From Linnemannia schmuckeri (taxonomy: Eukaryota; Mortierellomycota; Mortierellomycetes; Mortierellales; Mortierellaceae): 64,000 nucleotides of DNA. Each line of letters opens with the position of its first letter. The stretch's first letter is position 1. The position numbers were made by a program, and so were the translations under genes. The stretch is from the NCBI GenBank assembly GCA_029449235.1, contig JANATG010000001.1, positions 2,728,001 through 2,792,000 on the forward strand. Reading direction: 5' to 3'. The notes beneath the pieces are model-generated. The model did not search any database, was not told where the DNA came from, and worked only from the letters and a program-made list of their open reading frames with translations. This document shows, piece after piece, positions 12,756 to 23,400 of this stretch.

Positions 12756-12760
12756 TAGCC

Positions 12761-13690
12761 ATGGCGCCTATCTTATGGTCCGTTCTCCTACTGTCATTCG
12801 GAATGACATTGGGCTCCGCCTTATGGATGCGATGTCCCCCTGCCAAATGTGCCGCTGTGTCCACGGACCCGCCACAGGCATGGCCCGGCTTGAACTTTTT
12901 CCAAACGAATTGCCAGCTCTCTTGCAGTTTTGATGGCTGGCCTGCAGCCCTGTGCGAAATTGCTGGACCCTGTTGCAAGAAAGTAGCCTTGCACAACCAA
13001 AAAGTGGCCTTGGAAAATAAGGGGATACCAGTCTTGACAGCCACCGCGATTGCCGTTCACTGTGGTATGAATCCTTGTGACAAGGATTATTACTATGATG
13101 AAAAGCTCCAGATGTGCCTCCCATGCACGCCTTCAACTTGTAAAAAACCTCCCAGTGGTGGCGACCCCTCCAAGAAACCACCAAGTCAACACAAGCTCAG
13201 TTCCAAGGTCAAGGAATGCATGAAGGGATTTGAAGGGTATTGTTCCAACTGCTATCTCGACAAGGAATGCGGGTGGACTATCGGCTTTGGATTCCTACAA
13301 CTGTCCAAGGCTGCGTGCTCTAAACTCGAGCCCATGTCTCTCAGCCAAGCTCAAACCACCTTTGATCGGGAGATTACCAAGTACGAAAACGATGTCAAAA
13401 AGCATATCAAGGTCGACCTGACCCAGGGGCAGTACGATGCTCTTGTCGATATGGTGTATAACATGGGCATCACAAAATTCATGAAGACTGACACTTTCAA
13501 GTTCGTCAACAACAAACAATTCTCTCAGGCTGTTAAGCGACTTCGGTCGGTGACAGGAGACCAGGCTCCAAGACGCGCATATGAGGCCGACATCTTTGAA
13601 GGCAAACTCAACTACAGCAAGTGTCCAAAATACACTGGCTTCAAGAACAAACTTTGCAACATTACCACCTGCAAAAAAAAATCCAAGTAA
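12761..13690 (+). CDS. Secreted GH24 (phage T4 lysozyme family) lysozyme-like protein
   Basis: This 309-aa protein is predicted to be secreted and to cleave the MurNAc-GlcNAc bond of peptidoglycan. Residues 1-20 form a signal peptide (hydrophobic LLSFGMTLGSA). Residues about 25-125 are a cysteine-rich domain with roughly a dozen Cys, probably disulphide-bonded; I do not recognise it. A Lys/Pro/Ser-rich linker follows (about 126-147). The GH24 domain covers about 148-290. The family catalytic set is in place with T4-like spacing: Glu158 in KGFEGY, Asp167 (E+9) and Thr173 (D+6) in WTIGFGF. The start has a strong context (gccATGg). Known role of the family is bacterial cell-wall lysis; antibacterial or endobacterium-related function here is inference. 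AATAAA follows the stop by about 58 nt, and an inverted pair of mobile repeats begins 150 bp downstream. Confidence 0.88.
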   Translation: MAPILWSVLLLSFGMTLGSALWMRCPPAKCAAVSTDPPQAWPGLNFFQTNCQLSCSFDGWPAALCEIAGPCCKKVALHNQKVALENKGIPVLTATAIAVHCGMNPCDKDYYYDEKLQMCLPCTPSTCKKPPSGGDPSKKPPSQHKLSSKVKECMKGFEGYCSNCYLDKECGWTIGFGFLQLSKAACSKLEPMSLSQAQTTFDREITKYENDVKKHIKVDLTQGQYDALVDMVYNMGITKFMKTDTFKFVNNKQFSQAVKRLRSVTGDQAPRRAYEADIFEGKLNYSKCPKYTGFKNKLCNITTCKKKSK

Positions 13691-13747
13691 TAGACCCCGT
13701 GTGTGTAGGGAAAGAGGAAGATGAAGTCTCTCGCGATTCGCAGATGC

Positions 13748-13753
13748 AATAAA
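13748..13753 (+). terminator. Putative poly(A) signal of the GH24 gene
   Basis: AATAAA, 57 nt after the stop codon. Confidence 0.45.
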
Positions 13754-13839
13754 TTAAGGTTGAAATTCAACACACACATGAATCTAACGAGACAAAAGTG
13801 AGGGGTTATATTCGGCACACCAGTGATAGTCTTTTAAAC

Positions 13840-14125
13840 TGTTGCAAAATAAGGTGGTGGCTAGGCAGCGGTGGCGATGCCTTAGATTAGCAGTCATATT
13901 CTTTGTAGACATAGTATTAGTAGTGTGCCCAGCCCTCTTGTCTGCTCTTTGTCCTTTTACACATCACTTCTTGGACAAGAGCAATACTGACAAGAGTTTC
14001 GTTGGCGCGCTACAGTATATCGTTTCGTGTGGTTCCATTAGGACATTACTATCACTACCCCGTACCAATTGAGGGCTTAACAGCGGTTCTACAACTCTGG
14101 CCTTCGACCCTCTCCCTGAGTAACA
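13840..14125 (+). mobile_element. Short repeat, copy 3, left arm of an inverted pair
   Basis: A 286-bp copy, TGTTGC to GTAACA, the same length as the copy at 9946-10231. The flanks (AAAC and ATTG) do not form a 4-bp duplication, in contrast to the other complete copies, which suggests rearrangement after insertion. It is directly abutted by an inverted partial copy. Confidence 0.7.
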
Positions 14126-14366
14126 ATTGAAGGGAGGTAGATAGTAAGGGGTAGTGATAATAGTGTCCTAAAGAATCACGAAACAATACACTGCAGCGCG
14201 CCAGCGAAACTCTTGTCAGTACTGCTCTCGTCCAAGAAGTGATGTATAAAAGGACAAAGAGCAGACAAGAGAGCTGGGCGCACTACTAATACTATGTCTA
14301 CCAGAGAATATGACTGTTAATCTAAGGCGTCGCCACTGCTGCCTAGCCACCACCTCTTTTGCACCT
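14126..14366 (-). mobile_element. Short repeat, copy 4, truncated and inverted against copy 3
   Basis: Runs as the reverse complement of copy 3 but lacks the TGTTAC end and the adjacent ~80 bp. It starts within the AATTGAAGGGAGG segment, which is also present in the 324-bp copy at 48287-48610, and ends near TTTTGCA. Together with copy 3 it makes arms of about 220 bp around a short spacer, able to form a long hairpin. Confidence 0.65.
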
Positions 14367-14716
14367 CCTTTTTGTCATCGGACGGAGGAGGGAGTTGAGG
14401 AGGCTGATTTTCTTTATCGTCTGCTTTTGGAAGAAGACAAGGCCATCCAAAAAAAAAAATTTATAGCGTAAAATTGATTGGCCCACGTTCATTTTAGAAC
14501 AACGCTAGTCCCCATGCTATATAGCCTTTTTTCGTATTCCTTTCCTGACCTTGGGTGGCTTAAATGATTGGCCAGGATTGCTTTTAGCACTTTGCCATGT
14601 AGTCCTTCAGAACTGAACACTCTCAGGTACACATTCCAGTCTTGCACTTAGTTTTTGAAGATATTTCGTCCATATCTGTCCCTTTTATTACCAAACCATA
14701 TTTCTTTGCTTTTTAG

Positions 14717-16478
14717 GTTAGTAATGAGCCGTGGCCTGATATAGACGACCCTGAATGGACCGCAGTGAAGGTGCTTGGACAGGGCGAGAAAGTTGCCATG
14801 ATTTACATCACAGCTCGGGATGCTACTCTTTCTGTGTTCAATTCACAACATGTATCTTGCATCAGCATTACCCATTCTGGACGCCACAGCGGAGCCAAGG
14901 TGGCAGCGAGGTTGAAGCTTGTGGAGGAAGACATTCGGACTGGCGGTCGTTGGATACACAGGGCCAGCAAGATATACCAGGTGTACTTGGACAAGCAGCC
15001 CATCACCTTTGCCTTTGCCATGGCGGAGTTTTCCGCCAAGCCCTTTCATCTTCGGCGGAATAAAGTCGCCCCATCGCTTGAACTGCAACGTCTTATCTTT
15101 CCGTTCATCGGAGAGACAACTAGGACCCCCAACTTCCCCGAGAATAACCAGTGGAAGATAGAATGCGATCAGGAAATGAATGAATTTAACCCAAACAACA
15201 ACGACAATCTGGACGACATCGAGCATACGTGTTTGAACCAAACCCTAACCGCTTGAAGATGAACAAGGCGATCGCTCTGGCGCAACGTTCCAACAAGAAG
15301 CATGTGCTGCGACTGATGCTCCGATCACGCCGAGTGCTATTGCAGGACGCTGCCGAATATCTCGATCGATACCCTGGTATGGCCCTGTCGCCGCTGCTGG
15401 AGAAGTGTCCCGAGGTGCTCAAGAGTCCGATGTTTGATGCTTTCAAGAAGGATGTTGCTATATCTCTAAAGCGGCGGGAGATTGACGCGTCCGCCGATCT
15501 TCCGCCCAATCTGATGGTGGCTCTCCAGGCCTGGAACTAGGCGCAAGCAAATGGAGTCGCTGATACCAGACTAGCATTGGCCGCCATCCACAAGAAGCTG
15601 GATGACTTTGAGGAATGCTTCACGAACCAGGACGAGTAAAACACCTGGGTGAACGATAGGCTGGAAGCGATTGAGAAGCACACGGTGGTACGAGATGCGG
15701 TTAAGAGACTCTCATCTGGTGAGTTCCAGCCTTATTTCCCTGGAATTCAATCTTTCTTCGGTCATGGGTTGCCGCAGCCAATCGTCTCTCTGCCTTTTCA
15801 GCATCAACAACATCAACATCGTCAACAGTCGGCCGTGCATCCTGACCCACAGCGTCCGCCATCCTCCAAATCCGGTAATCACTGACCTCAAACTATTCGA
15901 CCTGCGTCGTCAGCTACGCCAGCGCCGTCAGTACATACGTCTCGGAGATCCAGGCCGTTGGGAGCGTTGCTGCGTCCTTCAGGAGACATAGAGAGAACGC
16001 AGCAGCACAGGATCCAACGATTTCAGGAGATCCAGTAGCATCAACGAATGTCCGGGTCCAGGCAGCACCGTCTGTCAAGGACTGGTTTGTCAGGAACGAT
16101 TATCCTACCAACACAAGAGATGTGTATGAGGAACTTGAGCGGTACGACAAATTACTTGCAGAAAGGAAAAGCCAGGAACTACCAACAACACTCTCTGGCG
16201 CCACGACCAAGAACATAAACAACAAAAGGAGAATACAGGAGCAGGTCTTGTTTTTGATGGAGAGGAATAGAGAGAACAACAGGTCAATGACCAAGGAAGA
16301 AGCCTTGGATGCTGCCTTCAGAAAAATTAATGCTGTGACCCTGCCTGTTCATAATCCCAAGAATAGGTACAAATTTTTCCCGTGTGTGGAATATTGTAAA
16401 AGTCAAAAGCATGCACACGAAAGGAAAGGGAAGAAGAAAGCGGACAAAGGCAAAGGAAAGAAACAGGAACAGGAATAG
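14717..16478 (+). pseudogene. Decayed gene of unknown family
   Basis: A plausible acceptor (TTTTTAG, ending 14716) opens a frame of about 180 codons (EPWPDIDDPEW, IYITARDATLSVFNSQH, ITHSGRHSGAKVAARLKLV). The frame shifts near 15230 into a second block (KMNKAIALAQRSNKKHVL, ADLPPNLMVALQAW), which runs through in-frame stops at 15538 and 15637. Later pieces (VKDWFVRNDYPTN, VYEELERYDKLLAERK) reach 16478 and end in a Lys-rich tail. The order and composition suggest one ancestral gene of 500 or more codons with several lesions. I do not recognise the family; a mobile-element or repeated-gene origin is possible because of the neighbouring repeats, but this is a guess. Confidence 0.55.
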
Positions 16479-16503
16479 CAGGATGAACAGGATGAACAAC
16501 AAG

Positions 16504-17357
16504 AGGAGGAAGAGGAAGAGTGAACATATTCATAGAAATCTGGAGGTCTGCGCCCATTATTACTTTAATTATAAAAAAATAGCCCCCTCGCCCCTCGCCT
16601 TTGACTTTTAACTAGTGTATGACTATAACAATAACGATTGAGCGAAAATACGAGTGACAAGCAAGAGTGACTTTAGCTGCTGATCGAAGAAGAGTATGAG
16701 AATGAAAATGAACAAGAATGAAGAATTAAGAATGAGGAATTTAGTGGAGAGAGAGATGAATAAAGAAATCAAGAAATGAACACGCATATTATGGATGTAT
16801 GTGGAAGCGCGCGCTGCGCGCGTTATTTTTCTTATTAGGTTTTCCTTAAGACCAGCAGACTCGTTGAGGGATCAAGGGACGGATGGAGTAGAAGAGGAGA
16901 CTAGATGAGGTAGGGCTAGGACGTTGGTAGTATGTACTAGGGTGAGGAAGGAAGTAGAAGGTCAGAAAGCCAGTGAAATGCGTGAAAGGGGAGGGAGGAA
17001 GATAGAAAAGAGGTGAATAGAAGGTTGTTTATTGTTTTATTTCTAAGCTGGATGCGGTCCGAGTGTGCATATTGAAGGACTCTCGATCAGAATGTGACTG
17101 GGAACTCTGCCACGTTATCTCTCCTACATCATTTTAAAGCTCCCACGCTGCTCTCTTTTTTTTATCTTTTTTAACTCCTCTTCCCGCATCCCTCCAGACC
17201 AACGACAAAAAAAAGCAACAAAACAAACAACAAACAACAAATAAGCAGGCAGACAGAGCCGTACATCGACAAGGCAAGGATCCTCGCTTACCCACTCACA
17301 CCCGCACTCACACCCGGCAGGCTTGCAGCAGGACCAGACATACATTCACAACCGCAC
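16504..17357. other. Upstream region of the 17358 F-box gene
   Basis: Purine-rich, low-complexity sequence with no gene. A short GC-only run (CGCGCGCTGCGCGCG, about 16808-16822) stands out locally. The last 150 bases carry CA- and AAC-rich repeats ahead of the start codon. Confidence 0.4.
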
Positions 17358-19124
17358 ATGTCGACACACCCTCTTGAGGTCCCAGAGATCCTGACCCGGA
17401 TCGGTCAATACCTCTCCCTATGGGTAGAGCACGACGAGAACGACCTAGGCGAAAGGACCATTGCCTTCGACCACCACACCCTCCTCTCATGCATGCAGGT
17501 TTCCAAACTGTGGTACCAGACCCTCCTTCCAATCCTCTGGTACAGCTACGACGGTCTCAGGATGGCTGCGTTACCACAGGAGGTCATCACCCGATACAGT
17601 CGACACTTCAGACACTTTCACTCAAATGGATATCATGCAGGACCATTCTTATCGACCCACCTTGTCGAACTGACGATTTATATCAAGATGATGGATCCAC
17701 CGTTCAGTCTGACGTCGCAGAAGCGGTTGATTAGGGCCAACCCGCGGTTGAGGTACTTGGTGTGGTATGGACCGGACAGGACGACGGAGCTGGAGGCGGA
17801 GGATTTTATGGGGTTGAGGTGTCTACAGGAGTTGAGGCTTTTTAATTGGGATGGTGGGGATATGAGGCTTACGAGGGTACTTGGGGCTGTGAAGGAGACG
17901 ATCAGGACGTTTGAGGTCAGTAGGATCAAGGGAGTGTTGCCGGGAGATCTTTCAGGGGCGCTTCATCGACGGTTGGATCCTGTTTATCATCCAGAAGATC
18001 AGGAGGACGACTACATCATCAGTCTCAATAATAGGAGCAATTGCAGCAGCAGGAGCAACAGCAGCAACAGCGCAGCGACAGTGACGGATCGTGCTGCTAC
18101 CATTACAGGAGATGATGTCGTCGGAGTGGAAGAGCAAGAGGGACTGGTGCTTCCATATATGGAAAAGATCAAGGTGATCTTTGATAGAAACCCCGACTAT
18201 GTTGAGCTGGCACAGTGCTGTCCCAACCTCAAGCGGCTGACAGTCTCAGGGCTGGGCCACGGAGACTCATATCGACTCTCCAGATGCCTGCGGGATCACT
18301 GCCAGAAACTCAAAGTCCTCGTCCTCAAGGACGTGCTCCTCCCCCAGGAAGACGCCATCGAACTGTTGCGATCATGTCTCTCCGCAGGAGGACTTACCAA
18401 GATTCACCTGGACGTGGTCGGGTTTCAGCAGGAATGTATCTCTGCGATTCTTTTGCACGCTTCGACATTGGAAAAATTGACGATCGCCAGTACTGCCGAG
18501 GATGCGGTTGACTTGGAGGGGGTGCTGAGGATTATGGTCGAGTGTGAAAAGCTGAAGTCTTTGCGGTTTATGCTGGATACGTCTGTACCTGATGTGGATG
18601 TTTTGGAGGCTTGGAGGGCTCAGGAGTGGGCGTGTACTGGGTTGGAGAAACTGGGAATCGAGTTTAATTATTGCGAGTTTGGAGACGAGGACGATGATGA
18701 GGACGTTGACAAGGATGATAGCGAGGATAACGATGAGGAGGAAGAGGATGATATCGATGACGATAATGGTGGAAGTGAGAACAAGGACAAGGCGAAGACA
18801 ATGGAACATGATACAGAAGGGAGGAGGGACGAGAATGAGGCTCGACAAGGCACCATGGCCGTTAGACAAGCAAGGAAGGACGAGGAGGACAATAGAAAAA
18901 AGATGACGATTTCAAGCAAGACACCGTATATGGGGTGGTACCGTCACCCACAGGAGTCGCACGACTTTGGGTCGCTGGGAAAGAGGAGGGACGAGGCGGA
19001 CAGGGCGGCGTTGAGGATACTGTTTGATATGGTACAGGAGTTTAAGAAGCTGCATACGCTTAAGTGGAAAGACATTGAGTACACTCGATCCTCTACACCT
19101 CCTAAATGTCGACATATCAAATAG
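17358..19124 (+). CDS. F-box/LRR protein, family A, with acidic insert (588 aa)
   Basis: Probable substrate adaptor of an SCF ubiquitin ligase (role inferred from the F-box). The N-terminus reads STHPLEVPEILTRIG, then LW, then LLSCMQVSKLWYQTLLPILW, an F-box-like segment over about residues 3-65 shared by all family A copies. The rest is made of irregular leucine-rich repeats (CPNLKRLTVSGL, LRDHCQKLKVLVL, STLEKLTIAS). Residues about 441-475 are a run of Asp/Glu followed by a charged linker not seen in the other intact members (500 and 513 aa). It ends in the family pattern LKWKDIEYTRS. Single exon; the start is the family-conserved Met just before the F-box. It is the first intact member of the plus-strand array. 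Confidence 0.85.
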   Translation: MSTHPLEVPEILTRIGQYLSLWVEHDENDLGERTIAFDHHTLLSCMQVSKLWYQTLLPILWYSYDGLRMAALPQEVITRYSRHFRHFHSNGYHAGPFLSTHLVELTIYIKMMDPPFSLTSQKRLIRANPRLRYLVWYGPDRTTELEAEDFMGLRCLQELRLFNWDGGDMRLTRVLGAVKETIRTFEVSRIKGVLPGDLSGALHRRLDPVYHPEDQEDDYIISLNNRSNCSSRSNSSNSAATVTDRAATITGDDVVGVEEQEGLVLPYMEKIKVIFDRNPDYVELAQCCPNLKRLTVSGLGHGDSYRLSRCLRDHCQKLKVLVLKDVLLPQEDAIELLRSCLSAGGLTKIHLDVVGFQQECISAILLHASTLEKLTIASTAEDAVDLEGVLRIMVECEKLKSLRFMLDTSVPDVDVLEAWRAQEWACTGLEKLGIEFNYCEFGDEDDDEDVDKDDSEDNDEEEEDDIDDDNGGSENKDKAKTMEHDTEGRRDENEARQGTMAVRQARKDEEDNRKKMTISSKTPYMGWYRHPQESHDFGSLGKRRDEADRAALRILFDMVQEFKKLHTLKWKDIEYTRSSTPPKCRHIK

Positions 19125-19661
19125 AGACCTTTCTTGCATCTTGCATGCGCCTTTTACAGTGTGATTGTGTATGTTGTTGCTGTTGTAGTTATTGTTCCTG
19201 AGCATGCGATAAGACAAAGCGGCGGTAAAGCACGTCCTTGTTAATCCCAAGTCTTCTTTCCCTCTTCTCTTTACCATCACCCTTTTTCCTTCGCTCTACT
19301 TCATTACATCCATCCTGTTGACTGTTCCCCTCACATTACTCTCCTCACTCCTGTCATCCCTCCTCTCGAGCTCCTCACCCCCCTCCTCTCATTCCTGTTC
19401 ACTTCATCACAATCACCGTTACCTTCATTCTCCCTTCAGTCTTGTTTCCTTTTAACTTTGTTGCATTACCTCCTTACTGCGTACCTGCTGCCACTCATTC
19501 AATTACTCAATCATCATCCTGCATTTCTGAGTTTTTCTCACTCACTCGCGCACACACAGGCTCACAATAACAAAGCTGCAAAAACAACAAAAACAATCTC
19601 GACGACAACGAGAACAACAACAACAAGAAGAAGAAGCAGCAACAAGAGCGACTACAAAAGA
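19125..19661. other. Spacer between tandem F-box copies
   Basis: Pyrimidine-rich, with CAA/AAG triplet-rich sequence at 19570-19650 that would have been the leader of the following broken gene. No separate gene. Confidence 0.4.
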
Positions 19662-21243
19662 ACGTCCACAAACCCTCTCGACTTACCCGAGATCCTCGCT
19701 CGAGTAAGCCACTTTCTCCCTCTCTGGGTACCCCACCACGACTCCCAACGCGGAACATAGGAACAACCGCAATCATCCACTTCCAACCACACACCCTCCT
19801 CTCCTGTACCCGCGTCTCCAAACTCTGGCACCACACCCTCACTCCCATCCTCTGGTATGCATACTACTCCTTCCGCATGGGTGATAACACCAATTCAATC
19901 ACCCTCACAACACCACCAACAATAATAACCACTTCATCATCATGAAGATAAGTGGTGGTTCGGTTCCACCTGAAGTCATATCCAGGAACAGCGCTCATTT
20001 CCGGATTTTTGAAGACGCTGGCAATTTGCCTGGCCCCTTCCATGTATTCGTTTGGTCAAAATATCGTTCTTGAAGGCGTTCTGTGGAGTGGACGGACAAA
20101 GATGGGTTTCGAGAACCAGCGACTGATTATAAAGGGGGACCCCGGGATACGGGAGTTATACTGGTGTGAAACTCGTTTTCTTCATGAGAGATTGGTGCGG
20201 GAGGATTTTGAAGGTTTGAAGGGGTTAAAAGTTTTGAGGTTGAGTCATTGGTCCGGTGGGGGAGGGAGTTTAGAGGATGTGTTGAGGACTGTTGCGGGGT
20301 CGTTGCAGGTGTTGGAGTTGGCTGTTGTTGCGGATGTTCAAGTGGGGAATATTGGAGGTAAAGGAAATCAGGATCAGAACACTCTTTTGGTGCTGCCCCA
20401 TGTCGAGTCCCTATCATGCACTCAGTTCTACAGAAACACAGGAATCGTCAAGCTGGTAGGCTGTTGCCCAAATCTCAAGCACTTCCTATACTCCTTCTCC
20501 TCAGTGGGGCCAATAGAAACCATCATCACCCATCTCTCAAACAGCCCGCGGGACCATTGCCCCTTACTAAGTTCCGTAACCCTAGCGTCTTCCTCCTTTA
20601 GTGATGTTGCGTTGACTTCGAGGGTGCTTCAAGATGGCCCGGTCCTTGGACGGCTGAAAAAGTTGGAGGCTTTTGTGGCGATGCTTGATGAGGAGTTGCT
20701 GGGGGCTATTCTGGGCCATGCCAATGTATTAACAGACTTGCAGGTCGTTACGTATGGTCTGACGGACGAGGATACTGACGATGATGATGACGACGTGGGA
20801 GGCGACGGCAGTGCCAGTAATAGTCGACCGGATCGGAGGGAAGGACTCGGTTTGGTGCTTCGGATCCTGGTCGGATGTCAACACTTCCACCGGTTCATGC
20901 TCGTTGCACGTGGCCCACACACGCTCCAGGTTTTTTGTGATACTTTGAGTAGCCAGCCATGAGGGTGTATTGGGTTAGAGCACCTCCTTCTTGGAGAACA
21001 GCAAGGTTTTTGTGGATGTTGGTGGTGAGACCGAATCTAGCAAGGAACCATTATTTTCGGGAAGGTGGCGTTTATGGGCTAGTTGCTTCTCCCACAAGAG
21101 CATGGGTCTTTGAGACAGGATGCGGCCAAGGTTGAGAAGGCGACGTTGAAGATGATGTCTGGGCTTGTCGAAAGAATGCGTAGTCTCAAAACTCTGGAGT
21201 GGAACCATATTGTCTACACCCGTTGTGAAGGAGTTAGTCTTTG
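19662..21243 (+). pseudogene. Broken F-box/LRR gene, family A, start codon lost
   Basis: The N-terminus STNPLDLPEILARVSHFLPLWV is readable from 19665, but the position of the family start codon (19662) is ACG rather than ATG. The frame then breaks near 19740-19760. The next segment (HTLLSCTRVSKLWHHTLTPILW) is in another frame, and another shift lies near 20060. A long open block (to 20962) carries LRRs (EDFEGLKGLKVLRLSHW, CCPNLKHFLY) and an Asp-rich patch near 20770-20800. After the stop at 20960 the family C-terminus (RMRSLKTLEWNHIVYTR) is still readable up to the stop at 21241-21243. It lies directly downstream of, and most resembles, the intact gene at 17358. Confidence 0.82.
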
Positions 21244-21589
21244 ATCCACTTTGCTCTGCGGTTGATGCTCCACGTTTATAAACATTTTTTTCTAGCTTGC
21301 TTGTCTACAAAAACATAAGGATATGTCAATTGGACACATTTTTCTCCATATATGCAAAAGACACAATGATTGTGAAAATGACCCGTTTTGTCAAACTGAC
21401 GAGTACAGAGTGTTATGTGCACTGGTAGATTTTGGACAACACAACAACGAGCCTGCCGACGAGAAACATGGACAATGAGTTCCAGGAAAGTGAACTAGCG
21501 ATTCTGGTCGTTTTCATGCTGCCTACGTACCCTTATTTCACCGTCACAGGCACAACAGGACCAACATACATGTCAACTCACACGTCCAA

Positions 21590-22330
21590 CTATACAGGTC
21601 CCTGCCACCTTCCAGTAATCATTGCGCAAATTGGATCTTCTTGACACTTTGGTTCGAGGACGAAAATATCTATGGTGGTACGGACGTCTACTTTGAACCC
21701 GATAGTCACCTGTCCTGTCTTTTAGCCTCCAAGACATGGTACAACACAATACTCTCTGTCCTCAGACGAGCTTACAGTGGCGATGTAATGTACAACATCT
21801 CCAACGACATCATCTCCCACCACAGTCATCTCTTCCGACATGTCTACTCCTACATTGGACATCCAGGACCTTTCAACCACAACTGACTGCTGACACTGGA
21901 AATGAGCCTACAGAGGACTAACGATGGAAATCCATGTCCGAACGACCTTGTGGTGCAGAAGCAGATCGTCCACGAAAACCACAGCCTCAAGATGCTGACA
22001 TGGATTGACCGCTTTGACGACTTGTCTCTTCTGGATGCTGACGACTTTCCGGGATTGCACAGTGTTCAGGACCTTCGTCTTGTCGGTTGGGGTGTGTCAA
22101 ACAGGAGCTTGTTCAGAGTCTTGATGACTCTCTCCGGTGGCTTGATTTGCTTACTAATTGGCGTGCTCAGTTGACTCCCTATCAACAGCTATTGCTGGCA
22201 TTACAGCCGACATATCCAAGTGCCTACACTCTCTCCTCCAAAACTCTCACCAGGCCTACTAACAGAGTTTCACTCTTAGAATCGACACGTGACCAACGCC
22301 ACCAACCTTCTAAATCTTCTAGCGCCACCA
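21590..22330 (+). pseudogene. Broken F-box/LRR gene, family A, heavily decayed
   Basis: HLPVIIAQIG (about 21607) is followed, after a stop and frame change, by an 81-codon frame with LSCLLASKTWYNTILSVL and NDIISHHSHLFRHV, the F-box end and following helix of family A. A second block (21902-22174) keeps LLDADDFPGLHSVQDLRLVGW, matching the EDF-L-LQ-L-L-W segment of the intact genes. Beyond 22180 the similarity fades. Multiple stops and shifts; not functional. Confidence 0.72.
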
Positions 22331-22339
22331 AATGACCAA

Positions 22340-22636
22340 AACCTCCCCTGCTGACAACTACAACCACTCGTACCAGCCTTTGAGAAGTTCCCTAAACAGT
22401 ATCGTGAGAAGGTGGACATTGCTCTCTCCTCTCTTTAGTCTCACCTTGCCTATCATATAAAACCCATCGACCACCTGGTTTTTGAAGTTATGGAGAGCCA
22501 CTTCAACTGGTCCTACAAAGACGTAAGCGGCAACGTCAACGAAAGAATCCAAGGATATGAATCCATTGAAGATCTCGCTAATTATGTCAAACGAGATCTA
22601 CGCAGAGCCGATCGCCACCCTCTTGGTCAATCTTAA
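22340..22636 (+). pseudogene. Unrecognised coding relic
   Basis: One frame reads through with a single stop near 22435. Its C-terminal part (ESHFNWSYKDVSGNVNER, then YESIEDLANYVKRDLRRA, ending HPLGQS) looks like real protein sequence. It does not resemble the F-box families around it and I do not recognise it. Confidence 0.35.
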
Positions 22637-23375
22637 CGACTGCCAAGGATATCTCGTCGATCTCAGTCACCGAAAAAAAAGAAAAAAAAATTGAAAAGTA
22701 ACGAGGGCATGTCAGAAACCTATTCTATTATTTCAGAAAACCTCTTTTTTCATTCCAGAATCTCTTTCTACCACACTGGAAACCTTTTTTTCACCCTTCA
22801 ACCCCCCTTTTTACAGTGCCAGAAACTCTTTTTTGTATATCACTATTCTTCCAAGTACTTATTTCGATGGGTATTCCTTGGAAAAGCCCTAGAATTACAG
22901 TAACCACGGGTAAGGTTTGGTCATCCCATAATAAAATGTTTTCTGCCTTCTATTCAAGAAGTGTGAAACTTGGAATTGGTCACCTCCGTCCACAGCACTC
23001 CGCCATACAAACACACACCCTATACCCCTTTTTATGATCGGGCGCATATATGTGTATCCACAAGAATATTTCATCAGCGTATCTCAACTCAGCCTGTTTG
23101 ATTGTGGACACCAGGGTGTACTATTTTTTTTCTTTCTTTTTTTCATGTACGCTTTTTTTCCTCTCCTGGCCATTCACCGGTAAGGGTTCTATCACCAATC
23201 GCTCGCTCTATGAACTTCTATATCCTTGTTGCATCGTCTGGAGGCCTTAGGTGAGCAGACTGTAAGGCATGTGAAGCGGTTAGTAATGGTAGAAATGAAA
23301 AGGGGAACGCGAAAGTTGACAGAGGAGGATGGAGAGTATGATATAGATCGCTAAGCGCATATGGACCCTTTGGTT
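22637..23375. other. No recognisable gene
   Basis: T-rich sequence with short frames rich in Phe, Ser and Leu; no motif seen. Confidence 0.4.
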
Positions 23376-23381
23376 TTTATT
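23376..23381 (-). terminator. Putative poly(A) signal of the 23401-25428 gene
   Basis: AATAAA on the minus strand, about 20 nt past the stop codon. Confidence 0.4.
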
Positions 23382-23400
23382 GTAATAAGTATAAAATGGC

